From positions 1 through 48,089 of the forward strand of contig CACAPQ010000016.1 of assembly GCA_902534325.1 (NCBI GenBank): a stretch of DNA of 48,089 bases. The letters run 5' to 3'. A model generated the notes under the pieces. It saw only the letters and a program-made list of their open reading frames with translations. It made no database searches and was not told the origin of the DNA. The position numbers and the translations under genes were made by a program. This DNA comes from Paracoccaceae bacterium. Lineage in GTDB: Bacteria > Pseudomonadota > Alphaproteobacteria > Rhodobacterales > Rhodobacteraceae. Shown one piece after another: positions 28,334-36,124 of the stretch. Position 1 is the stretch's first letter; every line of letters starts with the position of its first letter.

Positions 28334-28768
28334 ATGACACATGACAAACAACTTTGCCGAGTAGAGTTCCCGACGTTTGTTGAGATGCCTACTAGATGGA
28401 TGGATAATGATGCCTACGGTCATATGAACAATATTGTCCATTATGCATTAATAGACACAGCTGTTACTGATTGGCAAAGAAACCATGGCTTCTTTAGTGA
28501 AGAACACAAATGTTTAGAATTTATGGTAGTTGAAAGCGGTTGTCGCTACTTTTCTGAAGCGGCCTATCCAGATAAAATAGCAGTTGGCTTAAAAATAAAA
28601 AAAATTGGCAATACATCATGGGTATATGAGGCAGGGCTTTTCCGAGAGGAGGACAAATTGTGTTTCGCCCTAGGTTTTTTTGCTCAGGTTCTCGTAGATA
28701 GTAAAAATAGAAGACCAAAGCCTATCCCTGAAAAAATGCGTGATGCATTAAAATTGATTGAAATTTAA
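28334..28768 (+). CDS. Acyl-CoA thioesterase, 4HBT hot-dog family
   Basis: A 144-residue hot-dog-fold protein of the YbgC/FcbC type. PTRWMDNDAYGHMNNIVHYALIDTA carries the conserved aspartate/asparagine motif (DNDAYGHMNN), and VESGCRYFSEAAYPD is the following strand. It would hydrolyse a small acyl-CoA. I start it at ATG 28334, which has an AGGA ribosome site 7 bases upstream, rather than at the upstream TTG 28289. The divergent SDR suggests a shared acyl-CoA theme, but the substrate is unknown. Confidence 0.85.
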   Translation: MTHDKQLCRVEFPTFVEMPTRWMDNDAYGHMNNIVHYALIDTAVTDWQRNHGFFSEEHKCLEFMVVESGCRYFSEAAYPDKIAVGLKIKKIGNTSWVYEAGLFREEDKLCFALGFFAQVLVDSKNRRPKPIPEKMRDALKLIEI

Positions 28769-28812
28769 TCTAGAAGCGTAAAACCCATAGTATATTTACA
28801 AAATTAGAAATT

Positions 28813-29898
28813 CTAAAAACTAATCACTTTTCCAGTTTCAGCAGAAACCTGCGCCGCGTGGCCCATTCTAACCGCCCAGATACCATCTTCTAGAGTAACT
28901 TCTGGAGATATTTTCCCATCAACCACAAGCATGAATCTTTGATGCTGGTAAAAGGTAGAACCATGATGATCGCCAGCATCCAATAGCTTTTTATCCACGG
29001 GCACCTCTAGTTCCTTTAAACCAGACTTATCTCTAGGACTGATAACTATTTTTGATATTGGAGGAGTCCCAAGTTTTTTCGGCCAAAACCTAGCAGGTCC
29101 TGGAATAAAAGTCTCAATTTTACCAGCTTCGCCTGTGACTGATATCTCTTCTTGATACTTAGCTCCTTCTGCAAACATACAAAGTTCCAGCATAGCTCTA
29201 ATATTATTTTCAAACTCAACAATAACATACCCGTGATCCCAAATATCTGGCACCAATCCCGAGTAATTCTCTTTTAGGTGGTTAACGGCCTGCCCCCCAC
29301 TCGCCATTATTTTAGTTGGATTAGACTTTGTTATTAACCTCATCAAGTCAAAAAAATGGCAACACTTTTCAACAAATGTTCCCCCACTATTTCTATTGAA
29401 TCTGTTCCAATTATCAACTTTAGGAAGAAAGGGAAATCTATGCTCACGAATGGAAAGCATTTTGATATCACCAGTTACATTTTTTTGCTGCGTAATGAGT
29501 TGTTCTATTGGTGGCATATATCGATATTCCATAGCCACCCAAACCGGTGCTGTATATTTGGCTAAGAAGTGTTTTATTCTCTCCAAGTGATTGATGTTAG
29601 CGAATAAAGGTTTTTCTACTAAAATTGGCTTATGAGGGACATTAGCTAATTGTTCCAACTGATCCATGTGAAGATGATTTGGCGACACTATTAACCAGCA
29701 GTCAATGTTTTCGTCACTCAAAATTTTATCAAGAGAGTTATGAAACTTGGCCTCTGGTGCAAGTGCTTTTGCCATTTTCCGCATATTTGGATTAGGTTCA
29801 TAAACTGCATAAGTTAAAGCATCATCGATTAAATTTATATTGCGGAGATGCTCCTGTCCCATCATTCCACAACCTATAATTCCATACCTTTTTTTCAT
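28813..29898 (-). CDS. Gfo/Idh/MocA family protein; candidate NAD-dependent sulfoquinovosidase (GH188-like)
   Basis: A 361-residue protein with an N-terminal Rossmann domain (GCGMMG, residues 9-14), the EKP motif (95-97) in ILVEKPLF, and the C-terminal Gfo/Idh domain with FVEKCCHFFDLMRLI (H181 and D184). The fold would permit sugar oxidation or, as in GH109/GH188 enzymes, NAD-dependent glycoside cleavage through transient C3 oxidation. The reason to suspect sulfoquinovosidase activity is context: it is divergent from SmoC/B/A-like genes, and GH188 enzymes are reported in roseobacter sulfoquinovose clusters lacking GH31. A simple sugar dehydrogenase remains possible. I chose ATG 29898 for its AGGA site and conserved MKKRYGIIG opening. 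Confidence 0.72.
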   Translation of the reverse strand: MKKRYGIIGCGMMGQEHLRNINLIDDALTYAVYEPNPNMRKMAKALAPEAKFHNSLDKILSDENIDCWLIVSPNHLHMDQLEQLANVPHKPILVEKPLFANINHLERIKHFLAKYTAPVWVAMEYRYMPPIEQLITQQKNVTGDIKMLSIREHRFPFLPKVDNWNRFNRNSGGTFVEKCCHFFDLMRLITKSNPTKIMASGGQAVNHLKENYSGLVPDIWDHGYVIVEFENNIRAMLELCMFAEGAKYQEEISVTGEAGKIETFIPGPARFWPKKLGTPPISKIVISPRDKSGLKELEVPVDKKLLDAGDHHGSTFYQHQRFMLVVDGKISPEVTLEDGIWAVRMGHAAQVSAETGKVISF

Positions 29899-29905
29899 AA
29901 CGGTC

Positions 29906-30607
29906 CTAACTAATACGGGTCGTATAGCGCGCAATATTTGTATCAATCCAACTTCGCGAAAACTCTACAGCAGCTCCAGACTGATCGTAAGCCAAACGCT
30001 CTATACAAACTGTTTCTTGAAAATTCATTATTTTAAACTCCTTAGGAGACCAAACAGGCACTGGAAGTAAGGTGGTGCTATCTTTGGCTGAAGTAATGCG
30101 TAAATTTAGGATATCTTTATAAAACAGATAAATAGATTGTGAAATATTATCAAATGTATGCCCGTCAATTTTAGTCGAGTCTAAATTTATTTCTTCTAAC
30201 ACGCACGGTAGATCGTCTAGGGATCGTAATCGCCTTATCCTCAGGCATTTATCTGATTCTCCAAAAAACGGCGCGTTTTTTGGTTTTTTAACCAGATTGA
30301 TATCTAAATTTTTCGCTGAAGGTAAACCTCCACCGTCGATCAGTTCGACTCTAAAAAACGAGTAAATAGAATTAAATTTCGTATTAAATTTTATATAATT
30401 TCCAGAACCATGCCTCCTAAATAGAGCACCTTTTTGTTCAAGGTCTTTCAAAGCTTTTCGCAATGTTCCAACAGAAATATTGAGAGATTTAGCTAAATGT
30501 CTTTCGGGCAGTAGACGTTCACCATCCGATAAACGACCTACTATTATTTCTCGCATAAGCATTTCACTAATTTGGATATAAACTGGTAAAGAGGTGGCTT
30601 CAGACAT
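29906..30607 (-). CDS. GntR family transcriptional regulator with UTRA domain (HutC subfamily)
   Basis: A 233-residue regulator. The N-terminal winged helix (about 5-72) has LPVYIQISEMLMREIIVGRL, the GERLLPERHLAKSLNISVGTLRKAL recognition helix region and a GSGNYIKF wing. The C-terminal UTRA domain (about 90-230) would bind a small effector, often a sugar or sugar phosphate. It lies 7 bp upstream of the Gfo/Idh gene in the same operon and divergent from the monooxygenase operon, so it most likely controls both by binding the 90 bp between them. Confidence 0.9.
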   Translation of the reverse strand: MSEATSLPVYIQISEMLMREIIVGRLSDGERLLPERHLAKSLNISVGTLRKALKDLEQKGALFRRHGSGNYIKFNTKFNSIYSFFRVELIDGGGLPSAKNLDINLVKKPKNAPFFGESDKCLRIRRLRSLDDLPCVLEEINLDSTKIDGHTFDNISQSIYLFYKDILNLRITSAKDSTTLLPVPVWSPKEFKIMNFQETVCIERLAYDQSGAAVEFSRSWIDTNIARYTTRIS

Positions 30608-30697
30608 GCTTTCAAAATGTAAGTAATTTCAAAATTGATACACCATTGATTTACATATGTTGGAATGCTACGCAAGACTTAAGATAAGGGGAAGCCT
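30608..30697. promoter_or_regulatory. Divergent regulatory region between gntR and the monooxygenase operon
   Basis: This 90 bp gap must hold both promoters and the likely GntR operator. Visible structure: ATGTAA (30617-30622) and TTACAT (30651-30656) are inverted arms enclosing a direct repeat ATTGAT-N5-ATTGAT (30634-30639 and 30645-30650). An AGGGG ribosome site precedes the plus-strand gene. None of these is a proven operator. Confidence 0.35.
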
Positions 30698-31852
30698 ATG
30701 ACCGTCGTGCCAATAACATCTGCTGACTTAAGAGCTGCGGAAGTTTCTTGGTTCTCAGCTTTATGCTCCGACGATTACCAATTTTTAGGGGTTCCTGATG
30801 GAAATCTTCGCAGTTCCTGGGAACATTGTAGTTCAATCGTAAAAGAGGCAGAAAATTATGGATTCCGAAATATTCTATGCCCATCATCTTATCAAGTTGG
30901 ACAAGACACATTGAGCTTTGTAGCTGGCTGCGCACCAATAACCGAAAAAATTAATATGCTTGCTGCAGTAAGGTGCGGTGAAATGCAACCTATTATGCTT
31001 GCCCGAACTATCGCCACCTTAGATCACATGATGAAAGGCCGCTTGACAATTAACATTATTAGTTCTGATTTTCCCGGGGAAAAAGCTGAAAGTGGATATC
31101 GATATCAACGTTCAAGAGAAGTAGTGGAAATTTTGAAACAAGCCTGGATCCAAGATGAGATTAATTATGTAGGTGAAATATACAACTTCTCAGGTCTTAC
31201 AACAGAACCTTCAAAGCCATTTCAAATTGGAGGACCGCTGCTTTATTTTGGGGGCTATTCTCCACCAGCTCTTGAGTTATGCGGGCAACATTGTGATGTC
31301 TATCTGATGTGGCCTGAACCCAAAGAACAAATAATTGGGCGGATGAAATCTGTAAATGAGGTGGCTGAAAAATATAATAGAACCCTCGATTATGGTCTGC
31401 GTGTTCATATGATTGTTAGAGATACCGAAATAGAAGCCAAAGAATATGCTGAGTATATAGTATCAAGGCTAGAAGATGACTTCGGAAAAAAAATAATAGA
31501 ACGTGCTCAAGATAGCTCTTCATTGGGAGTCTCTCACCAAGCAAAAAATAGACAAATTTCGGATGAATTTGGTTATGTCGAACCTAATCTTTGGACAGGA
31601 GTGGGTAGAGCAAGATCTGGATGTGGTGCTGCTATTGTTGGATCAACTGATCAAGTGATGAGTGAATTAGAGCAATATCAGAAATTAGGAATTCGCTCTT
31701 TTATCTTATCTGGATACCCCCACCTTGAAGAATGCAAACATTTTGGCTCGAAAGTCTTGCCAAATATAAAAACTTGCTCTTTACCGCATGTATATGGCCG
31801 AGTTCCCAATAATATACCTTCAACTCCACTAGGACTAGGACAGCGTAACTAA
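30698..31852 (+). CDS. smoC: SsuD-like FMNH2-dependent monooxygenase; probable sulfoquinovose monooxygenase (SmoC-like)
   Basis: A 384-residue luciferase-like monooxygenase. Residues matching the alkanesulfonate monooxygenase active site are kept: C61, R235 and H237 (GLRVHMIVRD), R306 (GRARSGCG) and Y340 (SGYPHLEE). It should therefore cleave a C-S bond of a sulfonate using FMNH2 and O2, releasing sulfite and an aldehyde. The next two genes supply an aldo-keto reductase and a flavin reductase, which is the enzyme set of the sulfoquinovose monooxygenase pathway (sulfoquinovose to 6-oxo-glucose to glucose). An ordinary alkanesulfonate substrate is the alternative, but no ssu transporter is present. 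It overlaps the next gene by 1 bp. Confidence 0.8.
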   Translation: MTVVPITSADLRAAEVSWFSALCSDDYQFLGVPDGNLRSSWEHCSSIVKEAENYGFRNILCPSSYQVGQDTLSFVAGCAPITEKINMLAAVRCGEMQPIMLARTIATLDHMMKGRLTINIISSDFPGEKAESGYRYQRSREVVEILKQAWIQDEINYVGEIYNFSGLTTEPSKPFQIGGPLLYFGGYSPPALELCGQHCDVYLMWPEPKEQIIGRMKSVNEVAEKYNRTLDYGLRVHMIVRDTEIEAKEYAEYIVSRLEDDFGKKIIERAQDSSSLGVSHQAKNRQISDEFGYVEPNLWTGVGRARSGCGAAIVGSTDQVMSELEQYQKLGIRSFILSGYPHLEECKHFGSKVLPNIKTCSLPHVYGRVPNNIPSTPLGLGQRN

Positions 31853-32742
31853 TGGAAAGAATTAAAATCAGTTCATCTCTGACAATGTCGCGTTTGGTAT
31901 ACGGAATGTGGCGATTAAGTGATGACGAAAACACATCGCCCAATCATGTAAGAAATAAAATCGCAAGTTGTTTGGATCAAGGAATAACTTCCTTTGATCA
32001 GGCCGATATTTATGGCGGTTATGAAGCTGAAGAAATTTTAGGAAATGCGCTTAAAAGTTCAAATCTCCGTCAAAAAATGGAAATTGTTACCAAATGCGAT
32101 ATCGTAGCTCCAGTGGGTAGATATGAAAGTGCCCGGGTTAAGTATTATGATACGTCAAGAGATCATATTCTAAATTCAGTAGATTCATCTTTAAAACTAA
32201 TGGGTATCGATTACATCGATTTGCTTTTGCTCCATAGGCCAGACCCATTGATGAACCACTTTGAAACTGGTGCTGCTCTTGATGAGATAATTGCCTCTGG
32301 GAAAGTAAAAAATGTGGGTGTTTCAAACTTTAGACCTTGGGATTGGAATTTATTGCAAACTGGGATGAAAAACAAACTCGTCACCAACCAAATTGAGTTA
32401 AGCGTGCTAGCACATGATGGCTTCACTAATGGAGATGTCGCATTTCACCAAAGTAATAATACTCCCATTATGGCATGGTCTCCTTTAGCCGGAGGAGACT
32501 TATTTTTGAAATCGAACAAAAAGATTGTAAGTCAACTTGAAAGTATAGGGAAAATATTTGGCGTCGAACCAGGAACGGTCGCTGTGGCCTGGTTGCTTGG
32601 GCACCCGGCTAATATTCTACCCGTATTGGGAACAAACTCATTGGCTAGAATAGAGACAATTTCAAAAGCCATAGAGGTTAAATTAGATAGGCAAACCTGG
32701 TTTGAAATTTACACAGCCGCGCTTGGGCGCGAAATTGCGTAA
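31852..32742 (+). CDS. smoB: Aldo-keto reductase, probable 6-oxo-glucose reductase (SmoB-like)
   Basis: A 296-residue TIM-barrel aldo-keto reductase with the catalytic tetrad D49, Y54, K81 and H128 (FDQADIYGGYEAEEILG, VTKCDI, LLLHRPDP). The N-terminal LSRLVYGMWRL-type opening (here MSRLVYGMWRL), HVRNKIASCLDQGI and the ending RQTWFEIYTAALGREIA resemble the SmoB enzyme of the sulfoquinovose monooxygenase pathway, which reduces 6-oxo-glucose to glucose with NAD(P)H. It is also broadly like YdhF-type AKRs. Its position between the monooxygenase and flavin reductase genes strongly supports the SmoB role. TAATG coupling joins it to the gene before. Confidence 0.82.
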   Translation: MERIKISSSLTMSRLVYGMWRLSDDENTSPNHVRNKIASCLDQGITSFDQADIYGGYEAEEILGNALKSSNLRQKMEIVTKCDIVAPVGRYESARVKYYDTSRDHILNSVDSSLKLMGIDYIDLLLLHRPDPLMNHFETGAALDEIIASGKVKNVGVSNFRPWDWNLLQTGMKNKLVTNQIELSVLAHDGFTNGDVAFHQSNNTPIMAWSPLAGGDLFLKSNKKIVSQLESIGKIFGVEPGTVAVAWLLGHPANILPVLGTNSLARIETISKAIEVKLDRQTWFEIYTAALGREIA

Positions 32743-32763
32743 TGACAGTGGAAGTAAATTTTC

Positions 32764-33225
32764 ATGATTAATTTAGATGAGTTCAGATTTGCCTTAGGTA
32801 AATATGTAACTGGGATCACAATTGTTACTTGTAATAGTGGAAATGGTCCTATCGGAATTACAGCCAATAGCTTTTCAAGCCTGTCCTTATCCCCTCCATT
32901 GGTGCTATGGGCACCTGCGAAAGCTTCTCAAAGGCATGATACTTTTTTAGAAGCCGAGAAATTTATTGTTCATATTGCTAGCGAAAATCAAATTGAGCTT
33001 TGTAAAAGCTTCTCAAAGAGTGCAAATGGAGGAAGTGAATTGATTTGGGCTTATAATGATGAAGGTGATGCATTCATCGAAAATTGTTCGGCACGTTTTG
33101 AATGTATAAAATACAATCACTTCGATGGAGGTGATCACTCAATCATAGTGGGAGAAGTCAATAAGTTTGAAACTACGGATCATAAACCGTTAGTTTATTT
33201 AGGGGGAAATTACAGAAAAATTTAA
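32764..33225 (+). CDS. smoA: Flavin reductase (FMN:NAD(P)H oxidoreductase), SmoA-like
   Basis: A 153-residue flavin reductase of the split-barrel FMN-binding family. FRFALGKYVTGITIVTC at the N-terminus, PIGITANSFSSLSLSPPLVLWAP in the FMN site, and DHSIIVGEVNKFE with PLVYLGGNYRKI at the end are all standard. It would supply FMNH2 to the monooxygenase two genes upstream. It follows the aldo-keto reductase by 21 bp with its own GGAAG ribosome site, and no further gene follows in this operon before the agl promoter region. Confidence 0.88.
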   Translation: MINLDEFRFALGKYVTGITIVTCNSGNGPIGITANSFSSLSLSPPLVLWAPAKASQRHDTFLEAEKFIVHIASENQIELCKSFSKSANGGSELIWAYNDEGDAFIENCSARFECIKYNHFDGGDHSIIVGEVNKFETTDHKPLVYLGGNYRKI

Positions 33226-33327
33226 TTTGTGATAAAAATTCAGAAATATGAAGACAATAATTCAAATAGTTTTTTGTTTTTATATAACTAAACTTTTTAT
33301 ATTTGACCTGCGTTAAATTTTAGAGTT

Positions 33328-33341
33328 TGGTAGCGCTATCA
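33328..33341. promoter_or_regulatory. LacI-family operator 1 upstream of the agl operon
   Basis: TGGTAGCGCTATCA matches the LacI-family form TGnnAnCGnTnnCA and is nearly palindromic around GCGC. It lies ~96 bp before aglE. In relatives the alpha-glucoside operon is repressed by the LacI-type AglR, but no lacI-family gene is in the window. Confidence 0.65.
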
Positions 33342-33352
33342 ACAGTGTAAAT

Positions 33353-33364
33353 TTAAGCGCTTAA
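33353..33364. promoter_or_regulatory. LacI-family operator 2 upstream of the agl operon
   Basis: TTAAGCGCTTAA is a perfect 12 bp palindrome with the AAGCGCTT core common to LacI-family operators. Its centre is 24 bp from that of operator 1, about two and a quarter helical turns. It could be a second site for the same repressor. Confidence 0.6.
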
Positions 33365-33437
33365 TTGTTAGAAATTAGGTCTTCTTAGGGCTTGATTTAA
33401 CTATAACTCAAATGTTTCAACTCTTGGGAGGAAAAGA

Positions 33438-34781
33438 ATGAAACTTAATACTAAAACTTTAAGCATCACAGCTGCTATATCCTTGGGCTTTGGCTCAATG
33501 GGTGTCGCAGGCTCTCACGATGTTTGCAATACGCCTTCTAAATTAGGCGACATGGGAAGCTTTCCCGGTGAAGTCATAACTATGCAAGGATCAATGCTGG
33601 GCACTGACCAAGAAATGTTAGAAAATACCATCAGTTGCTTTGAAAAAGCAACTGGTGCAAAAGTTCAATATTCTGGTTCTCGCGATTTTGCAGCTTTAGT
33701 AGTTGCCGATATGCGTTCAAACAACCCACCTAACATTTCTATCTTTCCACAGCCAGGTCTTGCCGCTGATATGGCAGCAGAAGGCCACTTAATTCCCATT
33801 GGAGACGAAGCAGCAGCATGGATGAAAGACAATTATGGTGCAGGTTCATCTTGGGTAGATCTTGGCACTTATAAAGATCCTGATGGTAATGATCAATTCT
33901 ACGGTTTTGCCTTTAAAATGGATTTAAAATCACTTGTTTGGTATTCACCAGAGCAATTTGAAGACAACGGCTATGAAATTCCATCCACGATGGAAGAACT
34001 TATTGCTCTGTCAGATCAGATGGTAGCTGATGGAAATACACCTTGGTGTATTGGTGTCGAGTCTGGGAATGCTACAGGTTGGACCGCGACCGACTGGATG
34101 GAAGACATCATGCTGCGTACTACCTCTGCTGAAAACTATGACCGTTGGGTTTCAAATGACCTGGCCTTTAATAGTCCAGAAGTGATTAATGCTATGGAAC
34201 TTTATGGTCAATTCTCTCGAAATGATGATTATGTTGCAGGTGGCGCAGCTTCTGTAGCGACTACTTCATTTGGTGATGCGCCAAAAGGATTGTTCACATC
34301 ACCCCCGAGTTGCATGATGCACCGTCAAGCTTCATTCATTACTGGATTTTTCCCTGATAAGGGTGAAGAAGTTGCACGCGGTGAAGCAGATGCATTTTAT
34401 TTTCCACCTTTCGCATCTGGAAACTTAGGAAATCCAGTTCTTGGTGCTGGAACTTTGTATACTATGGCGAAAGATTCTCCTGCTACACGTGCATTCTTTA
34501 AGTATTTGCAAGAAGCCTCAGCACATGAAGCTTGGATGCAGCAAGGTGTATTCCTTACCGCTCATAAAGGTGCTGACTTAAGTGCTTACGCAACACCGCT
34601 ATTAAGAAAGCAAGGTGAAATCCTAGCAAATGCTACTACATTTCGCTTTGATGCATCAGATTTAATGCCTGGTGCTATCGGTGCTGGCGCTTTCTGGAGT
34701 GAAATGACCGCATTTGCAAACGGTCAGGATGCAAAAACTACTGCTAACAATATTCAAGCAGCTTGGGACGCTATAAAATAA
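33438..34781 (+). CDS. aglE: Alpha-glucoside ABC transporter substrate-binding protein (AglE-like)
   Basis: A 447-residue periplasmic binding protein of the carbohydrate CUT1 class. It has an N-terminal signal peptide (hydrophobic core at about residues 8-22, cleavage near VAGS). The mature protein follows the AglE pattern: GEVITMQGSMLGTDQEMLENTISCFEKATGAKVQYSGSRDF, with a late aromatic/acidic region FRFDASDLMPGAIGAGAFW. Family members bind sucrose, maltose, trehalose and other glucosides. A GGGAGG ribosome site precedes the start. A hairpin separates it from aglF. Given the upstream desulfonation genes, sulfoquinovosides are a speculative additional ligand. Confidence 0.9.
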   Translation: MKLNTKTLSITAAISLGFGSMGVAGSHDVCNTPSKLGDMGSFPGEVITMQGSMLGTDQEMLENTISCFEKATGAKVQYSGSRDFAALVVADMRSNNPPNISIFPQPGLAADMAAEGHLIPIGDEAAAWMKDNYGAGSSWVDLGTYKDPDGNDQFYGFAFKMDLKSLVWYSPEQFEDNGYEIPSTMEELIALSDQMVADGNTPWCIGVESGNATGWTATDWMEDIMLRTTSAENYDRWVSNDLAFNSPEVINAMELYGQFSRNDDYVAGGAASVATTSFGDAPKGLFTSPPSCMMHRQASFITGFFPDKGEEVARGEADAFYFPPFASGNLGNPVLGAGTLYTMAKDSPATRAFFKYLQEASAHEAWMQQGVFLTAHKGADLSAYATPLLRKQGEILANATTFRFDASDLMPGAIGAGAFWSEMTAFANGQDAKTTANNIQAAWDAIK

Positions 34782-34802
34782 TATAGCAATACAATTTTGA
34801 TG

Positions 34803-34827
34803 GGAGCACAGCTAAAACCTGTGCTCC
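34803..34827 (+). other. Perfect stem-loop between aglE and aglF
   Basis: GGAGCACAG (34803-34811) and CTGTGCTCC (34819-34827) form a 9 bp perfect stem with a 7-base loop. There is no T run after it, so it probably protects the aglE mRNA 3' end or partly attenuates, as in malE-malF, and is less likely to act as a full terminator. Confidence 0.8.
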
Positions 34828-34856
34828 TATTCTGTCAGTTTGGGTCAAACATTTAA

Positions 34857-36110
34857 ATGCGTTCTGTTCAATCTATAATTTTCAGTAATAGCTTAGCCAT
34901 CGTTCTCACGATAGTTTGCGTATTACCAATTACTGCTGTCTTTGTATTTTCTCTAACTGCCCCCATTGACGACGCTTTTGCAAATTTTGGCCTTTGGCTT
35001 CACAATAAATATGGATGGTCTGTAGCAACTTTTGTAACAGAATTAAGATTTGCAAAAGTTGGTTTTGCTTTACGTTCTGTTGTAATCGCTTTGTTTATCT
35101 CATTTTTATATTATTGGATCACAAACTGGCTTAACTTTGGGCTAGCAAATTTCAGATCAAGTAAATCCATCGGAAAAAGATCCATCATCGCGGAAGCAAT
35201 TCAGCCATGGATATTTGTAGGGCCTGCACTTATTTTACTCCTGCTGTTTCTACTAATCCCAGCACTTGCAACTTTAAAAATATCTTTCACAGAACCTGAT
35301 GGGACGGCTTCAGTTAGCAATTATGCTTTTCTTTGGGACCCTAGCGCTTTGGGGTATCTTCAATTTAGATTTGCCATGAGAAACAGTTTAATGTGGTTAA
35401 TTTTGGTACCTTCGCTTTGCATAATTTTTGGATTATTGATTGCCGTTTTAGCAGACTCTGTGCGCTGGGGTGTAGTTGCAAAAACTTTTATTTTTGTGCC
35501 CTTAGCCATTTCATTTGTTGGAGCAGCAGTAATTTGGCGAAATATTTTTGCTGGCGGTGGTATCGAACCTCAAGAAGCGATAAATGGGGTCACACCTTCA
35601 TACCAAATAGGTCTTTTGAAAGCCCTTTTAGGGCATACGCCTGAATATAACGAGCCTCTTTATAATTTAAAATTTTGGGGCAATTTTTACCTAATGTGGA
35701 TCATGGTTTGGATAAAAACCGGTTTTGCTATGGTTATTTTTTCTGCTGCCTTAAGAGGTGTCCCACAAGAGACAGTAGAAGCCGCCATTATCGACGGAGC
35801 AAACCCGAGACAACTTTTCTTTAGAGTGAAATTACCTCAAATTTTTTCAACAGTTGTTGTGGTATGGACCTACCTTGTTACGGATGTATTAAAGGTTTTT
35901 GATATTCCCTACGCGCTTTCCGCTAATGATGACGACAAGCTTCTGCTTGCCACGATGATGGAAGCCGCAATGAACACATGGTCTATAGGTGGCAACAATG
36001 TTGATAATTTATTTGCCGCTATAGCGGTTATGCTGATGCTAACAGTTATACCTCATATGATTTTTCTTGGTTGGCGTATTCGGCGCGAACAAAAGCTGTT
36101 GGAACAATAG
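34857..36110 (+). CDS. aglF: Alpha-glucoside ABC transporter permease AglF
   Basis: A 417-residue MalF-type permease. Two hydrophobic segments in the first ~100 residues precede the permease core. The ATPase-coupling EAA loop is EAAIIDGANPRQLFFRVKLPQI, near residues 310-330. The extended N-terminus compared with ~300-residue sugar permeases is typical of AglF. It pairs with AglG, 14 bp downstream, to form the membrane channel. Confidence 0.92.
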   Translation: MRSVQSIIFSNSLAIVLTIVCVLPITAVFVFSLTAPIDDAFANFGLWLHNKYGWSVATFVTELRFAKVGFALRSVVIALFISFLYYWITNWLNFGLANFRSSKSIGKRSIIAEAIQPWIFVGPALILLLLFLLIPALATLKISFTEPDGTASVSNYAFLWDPSALGYLQFRFAMRNSLMWLILVPSLCIIFGLLIAVLADSVRWGVVAKTFIFVPLAISFVGAAVIWRNIFAGGGIEPQEAINGVTPSYQIGLLKALLGHTPEYNEPLYNLKFWGNFYLMWIMVWIKTGFAMVIFSAALRGVPQETVEAAIIDGANPRQLFFRVKLPQIFSTVVVVWTYLVTDVLKVFDIPYALSANDDDKLLLATMMEAAMNTWSIGGNNVDNLFAAIAVMLMLTVIPHMIFLGWRIRREQKLLEQ

Positions 36111-36124
36111 GGATTTGACTGCTC

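Noticed and set aside
28794-28812. Palindrome TTAGAAATTCTAA in the thioesterase-Gfo/Idh intergenic gap, resembling an Irr box.
   Set aside because: The half-site spacing is one base, not three, and it lies between two convergent gene ends, where an operator would serve no promoter.
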